Made by a program: the position numbers and the translations under genes. Below the pieces are notes generated by a model. The model did not search any database and was not told the origin of the DNA. It saw only the letters and a program-made list of their open reading frames with translations. From JANFXS01 sp022791155 (GTDB taxonomy: Bacteria > Bacillota > Clostridia > Lachnospirales > Anaerotignaceae), in contig CATJUX010000023.1 of NCBI GenBank assembly GCA_949743895.1, positions 1-21,884 of the forward strand: a stretch of DNA of 21,884 nt. Direction: 5' to 3'. Shown in pieces: positions 7,787 through 14,290 of this stretch. Position 1 is the stretch's first letter. The number at the start of each line of letters is the position of its first letter.

Positions 7787-8170
7787 ATGGAAATTTTGCA
7801 AATAACTGCACTTGGGATAATTGGGACATTGCTTTCTCTTGGGCTTAAAAAGAACAGCCCGACAATAAGCATGATGATTGGCCTTGTCACAGGAGTTTTG
7901 ATATTTTTGTTCATGGCGGACTATCTCAAAAAAGTTGTTGAAATGCTTGTGAAAATGACACAAAGCGCTGGAATCAACGGGGAATATATGAGGATTGTGT
8001 TGAAAATTATGGGGATAGCATACATAGCGCGGTTTGGAGGAGAACTGTGCAAAGATGCCGGTGAAAATTCTGTGGCCGACAAAATTGATATGGCCGGAAA
8101 AATTTTGATTGCAGCTGTTTCAGCTCCTATAATATTGGCATTTATGGAGATGGTGCAAAATTTTATTTAG
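7787..8170 (+). CDS. spoIIIAD: Stage III sporulation protein AD
   Basis: A 127-residue membrane protein with about four hydrophobic helices and the family's central SAGINGEYMRIVLKIMGIAYIARFGGELCKDAGE segment. It shares ancestry with SpoIIIAC, and the first half repeats the two-helix AC-like pattern. The start ATG has a weak SD (GTGGGTG just upstream), 12 nt after the spoIIIAC stop codon. The stop codon is followed 12 nt later by the spoIIIAE ATG. Expected to be part of the SpoIIIA complex in the mother-cell membrane surrounding the forespore. Confidence 0.94.
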   Translation: MEILQITALGIIGTLLSLGLKKNSPTISMMIGLVTGVLIFLFMADYLKKVVEMLVKMTQSAGINGEYMRIVLKIMGIAYIARFGGELCKDAGENSVADKIDMAGKILIAAVSAPIILAFMEMVQNFI

Positions 8171-8182
8171 GTGGTTTTGACT

Positions 8183-9310
8183 ATGATAAAAAGAATTGTT
8201 TTGCTAACTTTTTTTATAACGGTTGCACTGATTTTTCCCCAAAAAGTTCATGCTGAAGAAGTTGAAACGGTGATTGGAAAACAGCTTGACAAGCTTGGAC
8301 TTGAAGACATTGACGAGGCGGCGCATGAAATTGATGAAAATGAATTCAGCTTTGCCGACACTGTTGAGGACATAATGGCTGGAGAATGGAGTCTCTCGCT
8401 TTCAGGCATAGCTTCAAAAATTTTGAGAAGCGTTTTTGCAGAAGTTTTTTCACAGCTATCGCTTATGAGGAAAATTTTGTTCATTGCTGTTTTGTGCAGT
8501 TTTTTGAAAACGCTTGAGAATTCTTTTGGAGGGAAAGCAGCTGAAGAGCTTGGGTTTTATGTTTGTTATATATTATTGATATACATAGTTATGACTTCAT
8601 TTTATGAATGCGCAAACATAGTTGTTGGCGTCACAGACAGCCTTATATTTATGCTTGAAGCGATGATACCAGCTTTCATTGCTGTCACAGCGCTTTCGGG
8701 GCGGGTTGTTCAAAGTGGCATTATGGGCCCGTTCATTATGGGCTGTGCCGGAATAATGTCGTATGCTGTTAAAACCATGATAGTTCCGGCGATTGGGATG
8801 ACAGCCATGCTGAAAATAGCAAACAACATATCAGACAGAGGCATATTGACGCATTTAAGCGATCTGATGGAGAAGATTATAACAATTGCGCTTAAAGCAT
8901 GTGCATTTGGATTTATGGCCGTGACAACGTTGCAAAAAACTGGAACAGCGGGTTTAGACGGCATTGTGTCGGAAACAGCAAAATCAGCCGTTGGGGCTGT
9001 TCCTGTTGTTGGAAAAGTTATGGAAGGGGCAGTTGAAACGGCCGCAAGTTTCACAGGGCTGATTCGAAGCTCTGTTGGTTTGGGAACGGTGTTTCTTGTG
9101 ACAGCAATTGTTTTTATTCCTTTTGTGAAGCTTGGAGTCATATGGTTTATTTATAAATTTGCTGCTGCTGTGATAGAACCTGTATCAGAACCACGGCTTA
9201 TAAAAGCGTTGAGTGCCGCAGGTGATTTTTCGGCTCTGCTGATGGCAGCTGTTTTTGTTGTTGCGGTTATGTTTGTTTTTTCGGCAATTGTGCTTTTGAC
9301 GGCTATATAA
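8183..9310 (+). CDS. spoIIIAE: Stage III sporulation protein AE, polytopic membrane protein
   Basis: A 375-residue protein that begins with a signal-peptide-like segment (MIKRIVLLTFFITVALIFPQKVHA, probable cleavage after HA). A soluble region of ~70 residues follows, then multiple membrane helices to the C-terminus, the expected SpoIIIAE architecture (putative permease of the SpoIIIA channel). An in-frame GTG at 8171 would give four extra residues, but it lies inside the SD AGGTGG (8169-8174). The ATG at 8183 is 8 nt after that SD and gives a clean signal peptide. Gly-rich loops such as VVQSGIMGPFIMGCAGIMSYAVK are family features. Confidence 0.94.
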   Translation: MIKRIVLLTFFITVALIFPQKVHAEEVETVIGKQLDKLGLEDIDEAAHEIDENEFSFADTVEDIMAGEWSLSLSGIASKILRSVFAEVFSQLSLMRKILFIAVLCSFLKTLENSFGGKAAEELGFYVCYILLIYIVMTSFYECANIVVGVTDSLIFMLEAMIPAFIAVTALSGRVVQSGIMGPFIMGCAGIMSYAVKTMIVPAIGMTAMLKIANNISDRGILTHLSDLMEKIITIALKACAFGFMAVTTLQKTGTAGLDGIVSETAKSAVGAVPVVGKVMEGAVETAASFTGLIRSSVGLGTVFLVTAIVFIPFVKLGVIWFIYKFAAAVIEPVSEPRLIKALSAAGDFSALLMAAVFVVAVMFVFSAIVLLTAI

Positions 9311-9326
9311 AGAAGGGATTTTTGTA

Positions 9327-9839
9327 ATGATTGAGTTTTTAAGCGCATATATAAAAACTATAGTATCTTTGATTTTGCTGTCGGCATTCATTGAAATAGT
9401 TATGCCGGAAGGCGGATACAGAAAATATATACGGCTTTTTATGGGACTGATAATAACAATCACAGTTTTGGAACCGGTTTCATCGGTGTTTGGCGTGAAT
9501 GGCGAAAAGTTCTGCGGAGCCGTTGAAAGGAAGGCGGAGGAGATATGGGGAAATGGATTTGAATTTGTTCTGCCAGAGTGTGACGAGACACTGGCAATAT
9601 CAATTTATAAAGAAAATTTGGAAGAAATGATAAAAACAGACTTGGAAAAGCGAGAGATAAATTCTGAATATGTTTCTGTTTTGGTTGACGGCGATGAAAA
9701 AAGTGCCGAGTATGGAGCGCTAAAGGAAATAGAGATATGTATAAACGGAAGTGAACATGAAAGCGTTGAAAAAACAAAAGACTTTTTGAGTGGGAAATAT
9801 GGGGTTTCAAAAGAAAACATTGAACTGGCATACAAATGA
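9327..9839 (+). CDS. spoIIIAF: Stage III sporulation protein AF
   Basis: A 170-residue protein with two N-terminal membrane helices (about residues 6-25 and 34-53) joined by the short EGGYRKYIR loop, then a soluble domain of ~115 residues. This is the SpoIIIAF layout: the soluble domain has a ring-building-type fold in Bacillus and faces the space between mother cell and forespore. GAAGGGA precedes the ATG by about 8 nt, and the gene begins 16 nt after spoIIIAE. No missing segments are apparent. Confidence 0.92.
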   Translation: MIEFLSAYIKTIVSLILLSAFIEIVMPEGGYRKYIRLFMGLIITITVLEPVSSVFGVNGEKFCGAVERKAEEIWGNGFEFVLPECDETLAISIYKENLEEMIKTDLEKREINSEYVSVLVDGDEKSAEYGALKEIEICINGSEHESVEKTKDFLSGKYGVSKENIELAYK

Positions 9840-9850
9840 GGTGAGCAGAA

Positions 9851-10408
9851 TTGTACACAGAGAAAATTCAGAATTTTTTGAGAAAGGACGGAAAAAGCTT
9901 AAAAGCTAACATAGCAGCAGTGTTTGTGGCTGGAGTGATTCTCATACTTTTTGGAAACAGCTTTATGAAATTGGACAACAATAAACCCTCAGTTGCGAAA
10001 GAAACTTTGGAAGCGCCAGAAGCTTCAAACAAAAATGAATATGAAGATTTGGAAAAAAGAATGAGCTCCATATTTTCTAAAATTGAGGGAGCAGGAGAAG
10101 TTGAAGTCATGATAACGCTGAAATCAGGAAGTGAAATTATAATTGCTCAAGATGAAAAACAAAGTGAGAGAAAAGGCGAAAACAACAGTGAAACAAATGT
10201 GGAAAGAAAGGCAACACTTATGGAAAGCACAGGGGGAACAAACACACCAATTGTTTTAAAAGAAAATTCCCCTGAAATTGAGGGCGTTGTGATTATAGCA
10301 CAAGGAGGGGACAATGTTGTGGTTAGAAACGCTTTGACAAAAGGGGCGCAGGCGCTTTTGAATGTTCCGGCGCACAAAGTTGAAGTTTTCAAAATGGAAA
10401 AAAAGTGA
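9851..10408 (+). CDS. spoIIIAG: Stage III sporulation protein AG, ring-forming channel protein
   Basis: A 185-residue protein with one N-terminal membrane helix (about residues 20-40). A variable, charged linker follows, then a soluble domain (SSIFSKIEGAGEVEVMITLKSG to VPAHKVEVFKME) of the ring-building kind that oligomerises into a large ring in Bacillus SpoIIIAG. The start is TTG with GAGGTG (9838-9843) 7 nt upstream; the GTG nearer the SD is out of frame. The segment EIEGVVIIAQGGDNVVVRNALTKGAQALLNVP is a strong family signature. It lies in the intermembrane space of the engulfed forespore. Confidence 0.94.
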   Translation: MYTEKIQNFLRKDGKSLKANIAAVFVAGVILILFGNSFMKLDNNKPSVAKETLEAPEASNKNEYEDLEKRMSSIFSKIEGAGEVEVMITLKSGSEIIIAQDEKQSERKGENNSETNVERKATLMESTGGTNTPIVLKENSPEIEGVVIIAQGGDNVVVRNALTKGAQALLNVPAHKVEVFKMEKK

Positions 10409-10412
10409 TTTT

Positions 10413-10426
10413 CCGCCAAAAGGCGG
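10413..10426 (+). other. Short GC hairpin between spoIIIAG and spoIIIAH
   Basis: CCGCC-AAAA-GGCGG forms a perfect 5-bp all-G:C stem with a tetraloop, 4 nt after the spoIIIAG stop codon and well before the spoIIIAH SD. No T-run follows, so it is not a standard terminator. It may protect or separate the two messages. Confidence 0.45.
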
Positions 10427-10458
10427 TTAATGATATAAAAAATTAAGGAGGTATATAT

Positions 10459-11142
10459 ATGTTTCCTGTAAGAAAAAATCAAATTATAGTTACAACACTT
10501 GTTGTTATGGTGGCTGTAGCTGGATATTTAAACTTCACGCACACAGACTCCGTTGAGATGTCATCGGCCGAAAACGATGTTGGATATAACTATGAGGCTC
10601 TTATTGACGATGGCGCCGACATAACTGTTTTGGCTGATGATGAGGACACTGCCCAGGCTGCGGGCTCTGCACAGGCCGAAACGGCACAAACTGAAACTGG
10701 CCTTGATCCTCTTACAGCCCAGGCGGATTATACATCTGAAGATGATGACACAGGAGCGGCAATATTTGTTAATGCTGCAAGTGAAGCTGATACATATTTT
10801 GTTCAAGCCAAGTTTGAAAGAGAACAGTCAAGGGCAAAACAGAAAGACATTTTGACAGAGATGATTAATAACGAAAATCTTGATGCTGAACAGAAAGCCA
10901 ATTTTGCACAAGGAATGCTTGACATACAACAGCGCATTGAAAAGGAAACAGCGGCCGAAGCAATGATTAAAGCCAAGGGATTTAATGAGGCATATGTTCG
11001 AATTGATGATGAAACAGTTGACGTTGTTGTGAATTCTGAACAGATAACAGATGCTCAGGCAGCACAGATTCAAGACATTGTGAAGCGCAAAACCGGCCTT
11101 TCATCAGACAAAATCAGAATAAGCACAATTAAGAAGTCATGA
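10459..11142 (+). CDS. spoIIIAH: Stage III sporulation protein AH, partner of SpoIIQ
   Basis: A 227-residue protein with a single N-terminal membrane helix (about residues 9-26). A long acidic Ala/Gln/Thr-rich linker (about 30-110) follows, then a helical and ring-building C-terminal domain (FVQAKFEREQSRAKQKDILTEMINN onward). In Bacillus this domain faces the intermembrane space and binds forespore SpoIIQ to build the channel. AAGGAGGT is the strongest SD in the operon and lies 7-8 nt before the ATG, suggesting higher expression than its neighbours. It is the last gene of the operon and is followed about 100 nt later by an intrinsic terminator. The linker is low-complexity. Confidence 0.94.
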   Translation: MFPVRKNQIIVTTLVVMVAVAGYLNFTHTDSVEMSSAENDVGYNYEALIDDGADITVLADDEDTAQAAGSAQAETAQTETGLDPLTAQADYTSEDDDTGAAIFVNAASEADTYFVQAKFEREQSRAKQKDILTEMINNENLDAEQKANFAQGMLDIQQRIEKETAAEAMIKAKGFNEAYVRIDDETVDVVVNSEQITDAQAAQIQDIVKRKTGLSSDKIRISTIKKS

Positions 11143-11239
11143 TTCTGTCAGCAAATGCGTTTTAACATGAATCAGAAATTTTGACGTTCACATTGAAATG
11201 ATGTGAAACAGTGTGCAAACATAAAATTTGATTTTTATC

Positions 11240-11268
11240 AAAAAGCGTTGATTTTTCAGCGCTTTTTT
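11240..11268 (+). terminator. Intrinsic terminator of the spoIIIA operon
   Basis: A 12-bp stem (11240-11251 with 11256-11267, one G:T wobble), a four-T loop and six T at 11263-11268. The A-run opening the stem gives it some potential on the minus strand as well. It lies 98 nt after spoIIIAH. The rest of 11143-11395 holds only this and the following promoter. Confidence 0.85.
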
Positions 11269-11341
11269 GTGTGCCGTTGAAAAAGCGTTCATAGACGGCA
11301 AAATATGTTTTAGAAATAGATGCGCGTTTTAAGGTTTGCGC

Positions 11342-11370
11342 TTGTTAAAAGCGGAGTGGTAATGTATAAT
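11342..11370 (+). promoter_or_regulatory. Sigma-A-type promoter of the yhaM-rlmD unit
   Basis: TTGTTA (11342-11347), a 17-bp spacer, then a perfect TATAAT (11365-11370). Transcription should start near 11377, leaving a leader of about 30 nt before the GTG start of the exoribonuclease gene. Confidence 0.75.
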
Positions 11371-11407
11371 TATATTTATTCAAAATCAGGAAAAGGTGTT
11401 GATTTTA

Positions 11408-12349
11408 GTGAGATATATAAATGAATTAAAAGAAGGCGAAACAATAGTTGAGCATTATTTGTGCAAATCGAAGCAGACACTTAAATCCAGAGCTGGAAAA
11501 AGCTATTTTTCTCTTAAACTCCAGGACAAAACAGGCACAGTTGACGCAAAAGTTTGGGATTTGAACAATGAAATAAAAAGTTTTGATGAAAATGATTTTA
11601 TAAAAATTGAAGCTTCTGTGCTCATATACAACAATGAGCCCCAGCTCAATGTGAGAAGGATAAGAAAAAGCCTTGAAGGCGAATATAGCCCTATGGACTA
11701 TATCCCAAGCACGGAAAAAAATATTGATGAAATGCTCAAAGAAATTTATGGATATATTGATACAATAAAAGATAAATATATAAAAAAGCTTCTTCAAGAA
11801 ATTTTTTATGAAGACGAATTTGTTTTGAAATGCTTCAAAACTCATTCGGCAGCGCGGACAATGCACCACAGCTATTTGGGAGGCCTTGTTGAACATACTC
11901 TTTCGGTGACTCAGATTTGCGATTTTATGTCAGGGAGATATAAAAATGTGAACAGGGATCTGCTTGTTGCAACAGCCATGCTTCATGATGTGGCAAAAGT
12001 TAAGGAGCTTTCGCAGTTTCCTATGAATGAATACACTGATGATGGGCAGCTTTTGGGGCACATTGTTATGGGGGCCGAGATGGTGCATGAAGCGGCTTCA
12101 AAAATAGAGGGCTTTCCCAAAACTCTTGAAAGCCTCATTAAACACAGCATATTATCACATCATGGTGAATATGAATTTGGTTCGCCCGAGCTTCCGAAAA
12201 CTATAGAGGCGTTCATACTTCACTGTGCTGACAATATGGATGCGAAGACAAAAGCCATTGAGGAATCTATAGCAAACAATTCAACGCAAGGGAATTGGGC
12301 TGGCTATCAAAGAATAATGCAAAGAAACATAAGAAACTCACAGTATTAA
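11408..12349 (+). CDS. yhaM: YhaM-like 3'-5' exoribonuclease (OB-fold plus HD domain)
   Basis: A 313-residue protein, the length of Bacillus YhaM. An N-terminal OB-fold nucleic-acid-binding domain (about residues 12-90, with SYFSLKLQDKTGTVDAKVWD) is followed by an HD-type metal hydrolase domain (about 130-290) with LVEHTLSV, the HD pair in AMLHDVAKVKEL and the downstream histidines of SILSHHGEYEFGSP. YhaM trims RNA and single-stranded DNA from the 3' end. Longer in-frame starts exist at 11396 (GTG) and 11399 (TTG), but they lie on or touch the SD AAAAGGTG (11391-11398). The GTG at 11408, 9 nt downstream, gives the expected N-terminus MRYINELKEGE. Probably cotranscribed with the methyltransferase 70 nt on. 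Confidence 0.88.
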   Translation: MRYINELKEGETIVEHYLCKSKQTLKSRAGKSYFSLKLQDKTGTVDAKVWDLNNEIKSFDENDFIKIEASVLIYNNEPQLNVRRIRKSLEGEYSPMDYIPSTEKNIDEMLKEIYGYIDTIKDKYIKKLLQEIFYEDEFVLKCFKTHSAARTMHHSYLGGLVEHTLSVTQICDFMSGRYKNVNRDLLVATAMLHDVAKVKELSQFPMNEYTDDGQLLGHIVMGAEMVHEAASKIEGFPKTLESLIKHSILSHHGEYEFGSPELPKTIEAFILHCADNMDAKTKAIEESIANNSTQGNWAGYQRIMQRNIRNSQY

Positions 12350-12419
12350 CTGGATAGAAAGTTTTTTGGAACACAGTTATAAACTGATGATTATGTTTTT
12401 GGGAAGGATTGGAATTGAT

Positions 12420-13790
12420 ATGGAAAGTCCTGTTAAAAAGAATCAGGAATATGTGGTTGACATTGTTGGCATGGGGAGCGAAGGACAGGGAATTGGCAAA
12501 CTTGATGATTTCACAGTTTTTGTTTTGGGGGCCATTACAGGCGAAACGGTGAAAGTGAAAATGCTCAAAGTCAAAAAGAATTTTGCCTATGGCAAGATAG
12601 TTGACATAATAAACAAATCGGATTTTCGTGTCAAGCCGCCTTGTCCAGTTGCCGGAAGATGCGGGGGATGTTCTTTGCAGCATATGACATATGAAGCGCA
12701 GTTGAGTTTCAAAACAAAAAGAGTGAAAGACTGCATTGAAAGGATTGGCAGGCTTAAATGCGTTGATGTTCTTCCAACCATTGGCATGGACAAGCCATTT
12801 CATTATAGAAATAAAGCACAGTTTCCTGTTTCAGTTTATAATGGCCGGCCAGTGATTGGATTTTATGCAAAAAGAAGCCACAATGTTGTTGAGTGTGACA
12901 ACTGCTTGCTTCAGCACAGTGTCAATGCGGAAATAGTGCGCGTTTTCAAAAGTTTTTTAACTGAAAATAATATTTCGATATACGATGAGAAAACACACAA
13001 GGGCATTGTGCGTCACATTGTTACAAGAGTGGGCTTTGTGACGGGAGAAGTGATGGTTTGTGTTGTTATAAACGGCGAGAAGCTTCCGCATGTTGAAATG
13101 CTTGTTGAAGAACTTATAAAAATAGAAGGAATGACAGGAATTGTTATAAATATAAATAGAGAAAAGACAAATGTTATATTGGGAAAAAAGACAAAAACTG
13201 TTTGGGGAAAGGGTTACATAGAAGATTATATAGGCAAAATCAAGTTTAACATTTCACCTTTGAGCTTTTTTCAGGTTAATCCTGCTCAAACAAGGGTTTT
13301 ATATGAAAAAGCTGTTGAACTTGCAAAACTTTCGGGAAACGAAAATGTTTTGGACATTTATTGTGGAATAGGCACAATTTCAATTTTTATGGCACAAAAA
13401 GCAAAAAGTGTTTTGGGAGTTGAAATTGTGGATGAAGCCATTGAAGATGCCAAAAAAAATGCGGCCGAAAATAGTGTCGAAAATGTCAAGTTCAGGCTTG
13501 GAGCAGCTGAAGACATAATTCCTATATTGCACAATGAAAATTTCAGCCCAGATGTTGTGGTTGTGGATCCGCCAAGAAAGGGCTGTGATGAAAAAGTTTT
13601 GAACACAATTGCTGAAATGAGGCCGCAAAAAATTGTTTACATTTCGTGTGAGCCGGCAACGCTTGCAAGAGATTTGAAATTTCTTACAGAAAATGGATTT
13701 TCTGTGAACACTGTTCAGCCAGTGGATCAATTTGCGAACACAGTAAGCATTGAAGTTGTTGTGCTGCTGACATGTGAAAAGTCAGAATAG
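12420..13790 (+). CDS. rlmD: 23S rRNA (uracil-5)-methyltransferase, RlmD/RlmCD type
   Basis: A 456-residue SAM-dependent enzyme that makes 5-methyluridine in 23S rRNA. A TRAM RNA-binding domain occupies residues ~8-65. Cys75, Cys81 and Cys84, together with Cys162, match the [4Fe-4S] cluster ligands of RlmD. The catalytic domain has DIYCGIGTISIFMA (SAM), VVVDPPRKGC and VYISCEPATLARDL with the nucleophilic Cys. In Firmicutes one such protein (RlmCD) can modify both U747 and U1939 (E. coli numbering), so single- or dual-site specificity is open. An upstream TTG (12366) would extend the frame by 18 residues, but those look non-conserved. The ATG at 12420 with AAGGA 11 nt upstream fits the family N-terminus better, though the spacing is loose. 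Confidence 0.92.
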   Translation: MESPVKKNQEYVVDIVGMGSEGQGIGKLDDFTVFVLGAITGETVKVKMLKVKKNFAYGKIVDIINKSDFRVKPPCPVAGRCGGCSLQHMTYEAQLSFKTKRVKDCIERIGRLKCVDVLPTIGMDKPFHYRNKAQFPVSVYNGRPVIGFYAKRSHNVVECDNCLLQHSVNAEIVRVFKSFLTENNISIYDEKTHKGIVRHIVTRVGFVTGEVMVCVVINGEKLPHVEMLVEELIKIEGMTGIVININREKTNVILGKKTKTVWGKGYIEDYIGKIKFNISPLSFFQVNPAQTRVLYEKAVELAKLSGNENVLDIYCGIGTISIFMAQKAKSVLGVEIVDEAIEDAKKNAAENSVENVKFRLGAAEDIIPILHNENFSPDVVVVDPPRKGCDEKVLNTIAEMRPQKIVYISCEPATLARDLKFLTENGFSVNTVQPVDQFANTVSIEVVVLLTCEKSE

Positions 13791-14125
13791 TTTTTGACAT
13801 GCAACAATATAGTGAGAAACAAAATTTTTGTGTCTGCCGCGATTTTTAATACATTTATATTTGATATTACATTCAGTTAAAAGTTTCAAATGGGATTAAT
13901 TGGAATTTTGGACATGTCAATTATGCATTTGGTTATGTATAACTTTATTGACTGGAAAGATTTTATTGATGTGATTTATATAAAACGATTAAAAATATCC
14001 ATTTTTTATGTTTTTATGTGCAAAAAACTATAATTTTTTGCAAAAGCTAACTATATTTTATGCTGAATTTTGAATATTGACATCGAATATTTATCATTAT
14101 GGCAACTTAGGTTTATTAATATCGC
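13791..14125. other. Long AT-rich intergenic region, no gene seen
   Basis: No plausible gene, tRNA or known riboswitch is visible here. It contains an 8-bp palindrome GACATGTC (13911-13918) and a perfect 9-bp inverted repeat, TGCAAAAAA-CTATAA-TTTTTTGCA (14019-14042). I see no clear terminator after rlmD. The promoter of the chemoreceptor gene follows directly. Confidence 0.6.
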
Positions 14126-14153
14126 TTGAATTAATTCATATCTGTGATATAAT
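14126..14153 (+). promoter_or_regulatory. Extended -10 promoter of the chemoreceptor gene
   Basis: TTGAAT (14126-14131), a 16-bp spacer, then TATAAT (14148-14153) preceded by TGA, an extended -10. Transcription would begin near 14160, leaving a leader of about 130 nt. The leader contains CACAGA (14164-14169) and its complement TCTGTG (14198-14203) but no recognisable c-di-GMP aptamer. No sigma-D (flagellar) promoter was found. Confidence 0.7.
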
Positions 14154-14290
14154 ATTTAATATACACAGACAGCGATCAAAAGAAATATATCATTTTATCT
14201 GTGAAATATGATTTTTTTGTAACAATTAAATATGTTAAAAATATATTAAACTATATTAAATTTATTTCAAGCAGCGGGAGGAATAGTTTT

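Noticed and set aside
14160..14290. Possible c-di-GMP riboswitch before the chemoreceptor
   Set aside because: The leader is AT-rich and lacks the conserved GEMM-type helices and GC-rich junction.
14201..14290. 30-codon longer start of the chemoreceptor
   Set aside because: The added residues look like translated AT-rich leader, and the SD at 14276-14282 sets the ATG at 14291.
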